Source: Marinobacter sp050379415
GTDB lineage: Bacteria > Pseudomonadota > Gammaproteobacteria > Pseudomonadales > Oleiphilaceae
DNA length: 64,000 nucleotides
Reading direction: 5' to 3'
Assembly: GCF_050379415.1 (NCBI RefSeq)
Contig: NZ_JBNRLS010000005.1
Location: forward strand, 124,001-188,000
The notes below the pieces were generated by a model. It was given only the letters and a program-made list of their open reading frames with translations, had not been told where the DNA came from and ran no database searches. This document shows positions 1 through 6,555 of the stretch, in pieces (the stretch's first letter is position 1; each line of letters begins with the position of its first letter). A program made the position numbers and the translations under genes.

Positions 1-1038
1 CTGATCATCTGGGCGGCAGAAGATCTGGACCTGTTCGAAGCCATCTGGCTCACCCTCACCACGGCAACAACCGTCGGCTATGGGGACTTCTCCCCGAAGA
101 CGCCGGCGGGACGAATAAGCACCATGCTGATCATGTTCGTGGGCGTGATCACCATGCTCACCATTATTATCAGTGATTTCATCGAATACCGTTTCTATCG
201 GCGGGAACGAATCATACAAGGGCGCTGGGTTTACAAAATGAAAGAGCACATTGTCATCATCAATACACCCCAAACCGGGGGCGCGCAGTATTTCATGCGC
301 TTTGCCTCCCAGGTACGCGCTATCCCGGGGTATGAAACCATTCCGATCATGCTGGTAACTCGCCAGTTTCCCTCCGGACTGCCCTCCGAGCTGTCCGACT
401 GCGGCGTGGTGCATTATCACGGCTCCGGCAGTGATCCGGAAGCACTGAAGGCCGCCCATGCCGGCAGCGCCAGGCACATCATCGTGCTGGCGGCGGATGA
501 GGCGGACCCGACCTCCGACAGCCTGACGTTCGACATCGCACACCGCCTGTCAGAGTCCAACCTTGGGGGGCGAACGACGGTGGAGTGCGTCAGCGACCGC
601 AACCGGGAACGGTTCAAGGCCCTGGGCATCCGGACCATCATCCGACCGGTGCGTACCTACCCGGAGATCATGGTGCGGGCCGTGGTCGCTCCTGGCTCCG
701 AAAAGGTGCTGGAAGATCTGTTCAACTACGAACGGGACCACCCTCACCGTTATGACCTCGAGCTGGACGATCTCACCTGGGCAGACATCGTCAGTGCACT
801 GGTTCGCCACGGCATTGGCACTGCCCTGGCCTACATTGACCACGACGATGAAGTGGTCTGTCACCCACCAACCAACGAGGAAGTCGAAGGCAAGGGACTG
901 ATCGTGCTGGTGAAGTCCACCGACACGCCGAGTGTCGAGGTGGTGGAAGAGGCGCTGGGCCGTTACCGCGAATTCCTCAAGCAGTGGCGGGGCATGCATA
1001 ACAACGACAAACCCGATACCGCAGAGCACAGCAGCTGA
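1..1038 (+). CDS. Potassium channel with RCK (TrkA-N-like) domain, 5' end cut by window
   Basis: The frame is open from base 1, so the N-terminus lies outside the window; 345 residues are visible. Visible residues 24-29 are TVGYGD, the K+ channel selectivity filter, preceded by a pore-helix-like stretch. A hydrophobic helix (LIMFVGVITMLTIIISDFIE) follows and matches the inner pore helix. The rest is a soluble region beginning KEHIVIINTP that looks like a nucleotide-binding RCK/TrkA-N domain, with an RCK-C-like end (GKGLIVLVKS). The predicted role is a ligand-gated inner-membrane K+ channel; ligand and selectivity are inferred from the family. The stop codon overlaps the mgtE start by one base (TGATG), so the two genes are probably translationally coupled. 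Confidence 0.88.
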   Translation: MIIWAAEDLDLFEAIWLTLTTATTVGYGDFSPKTPAGRISTMLIMFVGVITMLTIIISDFIEYRFYRRERIIQGRWVYKMKEHIVIINTPQTGGAQYFMRFASQVRAIPGYETIPIMLVTRQFPSGLPSELSDCGVVHYHGSGSDPEALKAAHAGSARHIIVLAADEADPTSDSLTFDIAHRLSESNLGGRTTVECVSDRNRERFKALGIRTIIRPVRTYPEIMVRAVVAPGSEKVLEDLFNYERDHPHRYDLELDDLTWADIVSALVRHGIGTALAYIDHDDEVVCHPPTNEEVEGKGLIVLVKSTDTPSVEVVEEALGRYREFLKQWRGMHNNDKPDTAEHSS

Positions 1039-2393
1039 TGTCTTATCTGGAACCCGAATTCTATCAGCCTCTGTTTGAAGCGATCACAAGCGACGATGAA
1101 GCTCAGATTCGGGCGGCTGCCGCCACTTTCAACGCAGCCGACCTTGCTGAATTTGCTGAAGAGCATCCCGGCCACGATGAAGGGGTCCGACTGCTCAGAG
1201 CCCTGCCCAGAGAGCAGGGCGCCAAGGTGTTCGGTTACATAGGTCCGACCATCCAGGCGGCGATTGCAGATCAGCTCCCCACCCCGGATCTGGCGGAACT
1301 GGTCACGGCCATGTCTTCCGACGAACGGGCCGATTTCTTCAATATTCTGACTGAGGACCGCCAGCATACCCTGTTCCAGTCACTGGCCAGCAAGGAACGG
1401 GAAGACCTGCGGCGGCTGGCAAGTTTTGAAGAAGGCACCGCCGGCGCCCTGATGAGCTCGGAATATGCCGTCATCCACACCGGCATGTCCGCCAGCGAAG
1501 CCATCAACCTGCTCAGGAATACCGCACCGGACAAGGAGACCATCTACCACGCCTACGTCATCGACAGCGACCAGAAGCTGGTGGGTGCGGTTTCCCTGAG
1601 AAATCTGATTACCGCCATGCCCGGCACCCCGGTCGATAAACTGATCGCCACCGGCCTGGTAACGGCCAGAACGGACACCCCACAGGAAGAAGTCGCCAGG
1701 CTGATTGCCCGGTACGACCTGCTGGCTCTCCCCATTCTGGATCACGACGAACGGTTGGTGGGTATTGTCACCTACGACGACGCCATGGATGTCGCCGAAG
1801 CGGAGGCAACCGAAGATATCCACAAGGGGGCAACGGTCGGCAAGCTGGATACCAAACTGAAAAATGCCACAGCCTTTTCCCTGTATCGCTCCAGGGTACA
1901 CTGGCTGGTGATCCTGGTGTTTGCCAATATCTTTACCGGCGCCGGCATTGCCTATTTCGAGGAAACCATCTCCGAGCACATCGCCCTGCTCTTCTTCATG
2001 CCGCTACTGGTGGCAAGTGCTGGCAATGCGGGTGCCCAATCCGCCACGCTAATGGTTCGGGGCATGGCCACGGGCGATGTGTCCGTTGCGGACTGGGGCC
2101 GCCTTCTTGGCAAGGAAACCCTGGTAGCCGGCGCCCTTGGCGTTACCATGGCCGTGGCTGTCATGGTGGTGGGGTTTATGCGGGCAGGTCCTGAAATTGC
2201 CGCGGTGGTCGCCATTACCATGATCACCGTCGTCATGATCGGAAGCCTGATCGGCATGCTCCTGCCGTTCCTGCTGGACAAACTCAAGATTGACCCCGCC
2301 ACGGCGAGCATGCCCCTGATTACCACCATTGCGGACGTCAGCGGCGTGCTCATCTACTTCAGTGTTGCTACTGCCCTGCTGGGGCTCAGCTGA
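1038..2393 (+). CDS. mgtE: Magnesium transporter MgtE
   Basis: 451 residues, the usual MgtE length. An N-terminal helical superhelix domain (about 1-130) is followed by two CBS domains (about 135-255, for example SEYAVIHTGMSASEAI and VGIVTYDDAMDVAEAEA) and a C-terminal membrane domain with about five helices from residue 285. The conserved pore motif GNAGAQSATL lies near residue 335. MgtE is a homodimeric inner-membrane Mg2+ channel; Mg2+ bound to the N and CBS domains closes the pore when cytosolic Mg2+ is sufficient. The ATG overlaps the stop of the upstream K+ channel by one base. The 3' end overlaps the end of the convergent CYTH gene by eight bases. Confidence 0.95.
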   Translation: MSYLEPEFYQPLFEAITSDDEAQIRAAAATFNAADLAEFAEEHPGHDEGVRLLRALPREQGAKVFGYIGPTIQAAIADQLPTPDLAELVTAMSSDERADFFNILTEDRQHTLFQSLASKEREDLRRLASFEEGTAGALMSSEYAVIHTGMSASEAINLLRNTAPDKETIYHAYVIDSDQKLVGAVSLRNLITAMPGTPVDKLIATGLVTARTDTPQEEVARLIARYDLLALPILDHDERLVGIVTYDDAMDVAEAEATEDIHKGATVGKLDTKLKNATAFSLYRSRVHWLVILVFANIFTGAGIAYFEETISEHIALLFFMPLLVASAGNAGAQSATLMVRGMATGDVSVADWGRLLGKETLVAGALGVTMAVAVMVVGFMRAGPEIAAVVAITMITVVMIGSLIGMLLPFLLDKLKIDPATASMPLITTIADVSGVLIYFSVATALLGLS

Positions 2394-3246
2394 CAGAGGC
2401 CAGAGCAAGCTGCAGCTCACCCAGTCGCGGGAGGTGCCGGACAAGCTCCGGTACCGATTTACCTGAAGCCATTTCCTGCCGCAGCTCTTGCCAGAGCCCC
2501 TCAACTTTCGTCTCTACCGCAGCATGATGTACCTGTGATAAAGCCGACTCTGAAAACCCGATGGAAGTTCCGATAAGCCAACCCAAACTCAACTGATACA
2601 GGAATTCCGTAACCGAAAGCTCATGGTCAGCCTGCACACGCTCCGGCCGGTAGAGTCCCGCCAAAAAATACCCCTGCTCGGCCTTGCTGACCAGGTTGAG
2701 AAAAACCGGCACCTGCCCCGCCAGCTCTCTGGCCAACTGCATCAGGACGTCCGCATTGCCAGCCTTGAGCTCGAACTCCACTTCGTTCAGGGCCACCGAT
2801 TGATCACCACTGACTACCGTTCCCGAGTCCAGCACCACTTCCACCTCGGCCCCATTCTGCCGGATCATCCAGATACGGCGCTGAAAATTGGTTTCAAACA
2901 CGACCTCAAGTTCAGCCAGGTTGACCCGATCAGCCAATGGTGTGTCCGCCAGCAGCCCGAGGCTCAGGTCCGGTCCCGGCAGCGGCCACTCCCACTCCTG
3001 CCGACGGTGGGCACCATTGACGAATTCCCCGCGGGTCTTGAGGGTCTGGATGGACTTGTCGCCGGCCTGACGGACTCTCAGGGCGGCCTTTTGCCGATTC
3101 AGGTCGGCCGCTGGCGTATCGAAATAGCGGTTGATCAGTGATTTTTCACCAACATATTCAGCGGTCGCGTCATTGGACAGCCAGGCCTCAACCTTTTGCT
3201 GGTCCGCCTCTGCAACCGTCAACTTGATCTCGAGTTCTTCTGCCAT
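2386..3246 (-). CDS. CYTH domain protein (probable inorganic triphosphatase)
   Basis: 286 residues from the ATG at 3246. This start places the diagnostic ExExK motif (ELEIK, residues 4-8) at the very N-terminus, as in the CYTH family; an in-frame upstream start would add 12 unlikely residues. Alternating charged residues (INRYFDT, LRVRQAGD, ELEVVFETNFQRR, EVEFELKAG) fit the eight-stranded triphosphate tunnel. The C-terminal about 80 residues are helical and may be a degenerate or partial CHAD-like region. CYTH proteins bind triphosphates with divalent metal; hydrolysis of tripolyphosphate is the best guess by analogy to E. coli YgiF. The substrate is not certain. The gene converges on mgtE with an eight-base overlap. 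Confidence 0.85.
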   Translation of the reverse strand: MAEELEIKLTVAEADQQKVEAWLSNDATAEYVGEKSLINRYFDTPAADLNRQKAALRVRQAGDKSIQTLKTRGEFVNGAHRRQEWEWPLPGPDLSLGLLADTPLADRVNLAELEVVFETNFQRRIWMIRQNGAEVEVVLDSGTVVSGDQSVALNEVEFELKAGNADVLMQLARELAGQVPVFLNLVSKAEQGYFLAGLYRPERVQADHELSVTEFLYQLSLGWLIGTSIGFSESALSQVHHAAVETKVEGLWQELRQEMASGKSVPELVRHLPRLGELQLALASVS

Positions 3247-3284
3247 TTCCAGTTTCCTGTCAGGTTTTGCCTGAGCATACATAA

Positions 3285-3316
3285 AAAAACCGGCGACCCG
3301 AAGGTCACCGGTTTTT
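3285..3316 (-). terminator. Intrinsic terminator downstream of the porin gene
   Basis: A hairpin with arms 3290-3298 and 3303-3311 (one mismatch, CGAA loop) is flanked by A5 on one side and T5 on the other, so it could work in both directions. It lies 27 bases beyond the porin stop and upstream of the CYTH gene, and should end porin transcription. Confidence 0.85.
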
Positions 3317-3342
3317 GACTACTTGATTAGCTGGTTAGCTGA

Positions 3343-4341
3343 TCAGAAGTAGTATACACCACCGATTGCAGCGATGGACTGCTCGTCACCAGCGCCACCT
3401 TCCAGCACGAACTCGTTGTTGTCAGAGCCGTACAGGTAGCCTTCGAAGTAGACGTACATGTTGTCGGAGACGTTGTGCAGGGCCTGCAGGGCAACGACGT
3501 CTTTCTGATCACCGTTGGTTGCATCCGGAGCATCAGACTCAACCAGCTGGTAAGACAGGGAGAACTGGTTGGCACCCAGCGCGTACACACCGATCACGCC
3601 GTACTCGTCACCAACGTCCTTGCGGGTCTGGTATTCACCAGTCAGGCTGAAATCACCCATGGCGTAGGTAGCACGTACACCGTAAGTGTTTTCGTTATTG
3701 AAGGATGGATCATTGCTGGAGTAGGAGGTATTCCCGTCGTTTGAGTCCATCGCTACAGCGAGCTCGAGCGCATCGATGCTGTACATAGCGGCCACCTGGT
3801 ACGGGTAGGACTTGCCGTTGTTATCTGCATCGCCGTCGCCGTTAACCTGAACAGCTGCACCCAGCTTCAGGCCGCCAAAGGACGGAGACAAGTACTGAAC
3901 CAGGTCACCTTCGCCGGTGTCGTAGCTACCGCCAATACCAGTACCTACTTCGTGGAAGTTCACGATCTTGTCGATGGCGCTCTCGTACATGGAGTCGTCG
4001 GAACCAACCCAGACCTGACCAAAGCTGTCGCCCTTCACACCGATGTAGGCCTCGTCCAGCTTGTCGATACCGCTGCTGGCAGCTTTATCGTCAGCGTTGA
4101 TGCCTTCCAGTTCCATTTTCAGGAAACCGGTGATGCCCGGTGCAATCTCGTGGTCGTGCTTCACACCCAGAGTAGTACCGTTGTCGAAGTGATCTACAGT
4201 AGAACCACCACCGTCAACATTGGTGTGGGTGATTGCGTACTGAATGTTGCCGTAAACGGTCGGCAGGTTGCTTTCCTGGGCTGCAACAGCGCCAGAGAAA
4301 GTAGCTGCTGCAATAGCAGATGCGATGAGCGTCTTTTTCAT
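3343..4341 (-). CDS. Outer membrane porin (Gram-negative general porin family)
   Basis: 332 residues with a clear signal peptide (MKKTLIASAIAAATFSGAVAA, cleavage before QES). The mature part starts LPTVYGNIQYAITH, alternates polar and hydrophobic residues throughout as in a 16-stranded barrel, and ends in GGVYYF; a C-terminal phenylalanine is the outer-membrane assembly signal. Acidic loop segments (GDGDADNNGKS, SDAPDATNGDQ) are typical of marine porins. A GGAAG ribosome site sits six bases before the ATG. It is a single-gene unit with a long AT-rich upstream region and its own terminator. Substrate preference cannot be read from sequence; a Pho-box-like element upstream hints at phosphate control. 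Confidence 0.92.
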   Translation of the reverse strand: MKKTLIASAIAAATFSGAVAAQESNLPTVYGNIQYAITHTNVDGGGSTVDHFDNGTTLGVKHDHEIAPGITGFLKMELEGINADDKAASSGIDKLDEAYIGVKGDSFGQVWVGSDDSMYESAIDKIVNFHEVGTGIGGSYDTGEGDLVQYLSPSFGGLKLGAAVQVNGDGDADNNGKSYPYQVAAMYSIDALELAVAMDSNDGNTSYSSNDPSFNNENTYGVRATYAMGDFSLTGEYQTRKDVGDEYGVIGVYALGANQFSLSYQLVESDAPDATNGDQKDVVALQALHNVSDNMYVYFEGYLYGSDNNEFVLEGGAGDEQSIAAIGGVYYF

Positions 4342-4842
4342 GTTGCGTCTTCCTTTTTGAGTTAACTCAGGTTTTAGCGACGGGTACTGATCCCGATTTT
4401 TTTAAGGCATTACCAGCCAGGCTGGATGTGCCGGATTCTCCATTATCTCCATGTCATTTTTATGACATCCAGATAACTTTTCTTCTTTTTTTGAAAACCT
4501 GCAGAACTGCAGATCTTTGTAGCTCAGCTACTTACAGCACTTTCTTAAAGCACTGAGTAATGAATCTGTTTTAATACAAAGAACCCGCATTTGCAAATTT
4601 TAAACAGCGCATTTTTAGCTTGTTTGGCACCAGAAAGGCAACCCTTTATAGCCAGCAGCACTGTGCGTTTTTGTGACCAATGCGTTACAAATTCGAGGCC
4701 AATCGCCATTTTTTTCTTTCAATTCAGCCTACTAAAGCATCTGAAATTCTGTCCCGGGCCAGATATCACGCCCTTCGGGTTATCCAGCGCACTATCCATA
4801 AACACGCAGGCGAACGCTGCCCGGTCATGGTGCAACGTCCAT
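4342..4842. other. 500-base non-coding region upstream of the porin gene
   Basis: This stretch is clearly more AT-rich than its surroundings and has no convincing gene; an 85-codon frame at 4591-4848 (+) lacks family resemblance. It holds the porin ribosome site, a 12-base palindrome TGAGTTAACTCA at 4358-4369 inside the expected 5' UTR, an 18-base dyad at 4451-4468, and two CTGCAG hexamers two bases apart at 4499-4512. It probably carries the porin promoter and regulator sites. A small RNA cannot be excluded. Confidence 0.6.
4451..4468 (-). promoter_or_regulatory. 18-base dyad resembling a Pho box upstream of the porin
   Basis: A perfect inverted repeat ATGTCAT-TTTT-ATGACAT lies 110-127 bases upstream of the porin start. 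Read on the porin strand as ATGTCATAAAAATGACAT it matches most positions of the PhoB consensus CTGTCATAAATCTGTCAT, with its strongest deviation in the second half. It may be a PhoB site or an operator for another dimeric regulator. No ideal -10 is placed after it. Confidence 0.4.
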
Positions 4843-5298
4843 TTATGACAAACCTGTAACCTCCAGCATGAACGTCACAGGCCCGTCATTGATCAACTGT
4901 ACCTTCATATCCGCCCCGAAAAGCCCTTCCGAGACATGCTCACCCCCCAGGCTCTCTTTCGCCTGACGAACGAACTGGCTATACAGGTCATTGGCAACTT
5001 CCGGCTTCGCTGCCAGGGAAAAACCCGGGCGGGTTCCCGAGCGGGTATCGGCTGCAAGGGTGAACTGGGGTACAACGAGCAAACTACCACCGATGTCCTG
5101 CAAACTGCGGTTCATACGGCCCTGCTCGTCAGGAAAGATACGATAGGAAAGAATTTTTCGGCACAACTCCTTTGCCTCTGCAGCCCCGTCATCCCGCTCA
5201 ACTCCGAGCAGCAGTAATACACCACGACCTATAGCGCCAACTGACTGGCCATCAACCGTGACACTGGCTTCCGATACTCTCTGGATGAGCCCTTTCAT
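4843..5298 (-). CDS. dtd: D-aminoacyl-tRNA deacylase Dtd
   Basis: 151 residues (the family is usually about 145). Dtd hydrolyses D-aminoacyl-tRNA and glycyl-tRNAAla, releasing mischarged tRNA. The N-terminus MKGLIQRVSEASV, the central QFTLAADTRSGTRPGF and the C-terminal NDGPVTFMLE with the cross-subunit Gly-Pro motif are all typical. One oddity: the first motif is normally SQFTL, but residue 77 here is proline (codon CCC), giving PQFTL; Thr80 is kept. An AGGAAG ribosome site precedes the ATG. It lies 83 bases downstream of pip on the same strand and is probably cotranscribed with it. Confidence 0.95.
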   Translation of the reverse strand: MKGLIQRVSEASVTVDGQSVGAIGRGVLLLLGVERDDGAAEAKELCRKILSYRIFPDEQGRMNRSLQDIGGSLLVVPQFTLAADTRSGTRPGFSLAAKPEVANDLYSQFVRQAKESLGGEHVSEGLFGADMKVQLINDGPVTFMLEVTGLS

Positions 5299-5381
5299 TC
5301 GCTTCCTGACAGACGGGGAAATTACGAATCGGCAAGAGTGTATCCCCGCTCCTGGAAGACCGCAACCCGGCCAACGCCTTT

Positions 5382-6344
5382 TTATCCGACCGGTTTCCCG
5401 GTTTTGGCGACCACTTCCTCAACGCCCCTTATCAGGGCATCGACAATGGCCGGTTCAGACGCAGAATGGCCGGCATCCCGGATGATCCTGAGGTCGGCTT
5501 CCGGCCAGGCATTGCTTAACGCCAAAGCGTTGTCCAGTGGACAGACCATGTCATAACGACCGTGAACAATAATCCCCGGTATGTCGGCCAGCCTGTAGGC
5601 GTCCCTGACGATCTGATCAGGCTCGAGGAAGGCGTTGTTCATGAAGTAATGACACTCGATTCGCGCCAGTGCAATGGCCACGTGGGGATGGGCGAAATGC
5701 TCGACTACCCGGGGATTGGGATTCAGGGTGGCGCATCGCCCCTCCCAAATCGACCAGGCCTTGGCAGCCTGGATCTGTTCCAGCTCGTTGGCGCTGATCA
5801 GGCGTCGGTAGTAGGCCGGAACCATGTCGCCACGCTCAGCCTCGGGAATCTGCGCTTCGAAGTCCTCCCAGTAATCCGGGAATACCCGGCTGGCGCCCTC
5901 CTGATAGAACCAGTGAATATCTCGTGGCCGGCATAGAAAGATGCCCCGCAGGACGAGGCCCGAGACGCGTTCCGGGTAGGTCTGCGCGTATACCAGGCTC
6001 AAGGTTGAGCCCCAGCTGCCACCGAACAGAAGCCATCGATCAATGCCCAGAAACTGGCGAACGGTTTCCATATCCTCGACGAGCTTGTCAGTGCTGTTGC
6101 CTTCCAGCTCCGCCAACGGCGTAGACCGGCCCGCACCACGCTGGTCCATGAGGATGATCCGGAAACGCTCGGCATCGAAAAAGCGCCGGTGGTAATCCTC
6201 ACAGCCACCGCCCGGGCCGCCATGCACCACCAGAACGGGAATGCCGTCGGGGTTACCGCTTTCCTCTATATAAAGCTCGTGGGGAGGATCAACCGCGAGG
6301 CGGTGTTGGGCGTTGGGCTGAATTTCGGGGTAGAGCGTGAGCAT
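5382..6344 (-). CDS. pip: Proline iminopeptidase
   Basis: 320 residues from the ATG at 6344 (start MLTLYPEIQP, GGAG eight bases upstream). A longer in-frame start exists at 6416 but runs into the repeat region and adds 24 unrelated residues. It is an alpha/beta hydrolase of peptidase family S33 that releases N-terminal proline. Visible features are the oxyanion motif HGGPGGG (41-47), the nucleophile elbow GGSWGS with Ser110, a DQRGAGRS motif near 67-74, the acid in HGRYDMVCP and the catalytic His in RDAGHSASEP. It leads the pip-dtd pair. The region upstream holds the repeat cluster and the typA terminator. Confidence 0.94.
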   Translation of the reverse strand: MLTLYPEIQPNAQHRLAVDPPHELYIEESGNPDGIPVLVVHGGPGGGCEDYHRRFFDAERFRIILMDQRGAGRSTPLAELEGNSTDKLVEDMETVRQFLGIDRWLLFGGSWGSTLSLVYAQTYPERVSGLVLRGIFLCRPRDIHWFYQEGASRVFPDYWEDFEAQIPEAERGDMVPAYYRRLISANELEQIQAAKAWSIWEGRCATLNPNPRVVEHFAHPHVAIALARIECHYFMNNAFLEPDQIVRDAYRLADIPGIIVHGRYDMVCPLDNALALSNAWPEADLRIIRDAGHSASEPAIVDALIRGVEEVVAKTGKPVG

Positions 6345-6374
6345 GGGCAAAACTCCGGCGTGAAGGCTTTTATG

Positions 6375-6535
6375 GGAGTTTGGCTGAAGATGGGAGCAGA
6401 AGAAAGCGCTCTTCACGCCTCTGGGGTGAAGAGCGTTTTACTGGAGTTTGGCTGAAGATGGGGTCAGAAGAACGGGTTCTTCAGACCCCTGGGGGGTATA
6501 AAAAAGGGGCCAGATGAAGGCTTTCATCTGGCCCC
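6375..6535 (-). repeat. REP-like hairpin cluster, site 1 (between pip and typA)
   Basis: The cluster contains a 68-base tandem direct repeat (copies begin at 6375 and 6443 with GGAGTTTGGCTGAAGATGGG), a hairpin at 6408-6434, a GAAGAA-type palindrome at 6460-6489 (arms GGGGTCAGAAGAAC and GTTCTTCAGACCCC, one mismatch) and a GATGAA-type palindrome at 6506-6535 (arms GGGGCCAGATGAAGG and CTTTCATCTGGCCCC, one central mismatch). Read on the minus strand, the order GATGAA hairpin, T tract plus ATACC, then GAAGAA hairpin is the same as at 35227-35327. Confidence 0.85.
6500..6535 (-). terminator. Intrinsic terminator of typA, formed by the GATGAA repeat hairpin
   Basis: On the minus strand the near-perfect 15-base-pair palindrome 6535-6506 is followed directly by T5-6 (the A run at 6500-6505) and lies 20 bases past the typA stop. 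This is a strong rho-independent terminator built from the dispersed repeat. Confidence 0.82.
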
Positions 6536-6555
6536 GATTTCATTCCGGCGGCAAT

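Noticed and set aside
4591..4848. 85-codon open frame in the porin upstream region
   Set aside because: No ribosome site or similarity, it runs into the end of dtd, and its base use is like the AT-rich non-coding region.
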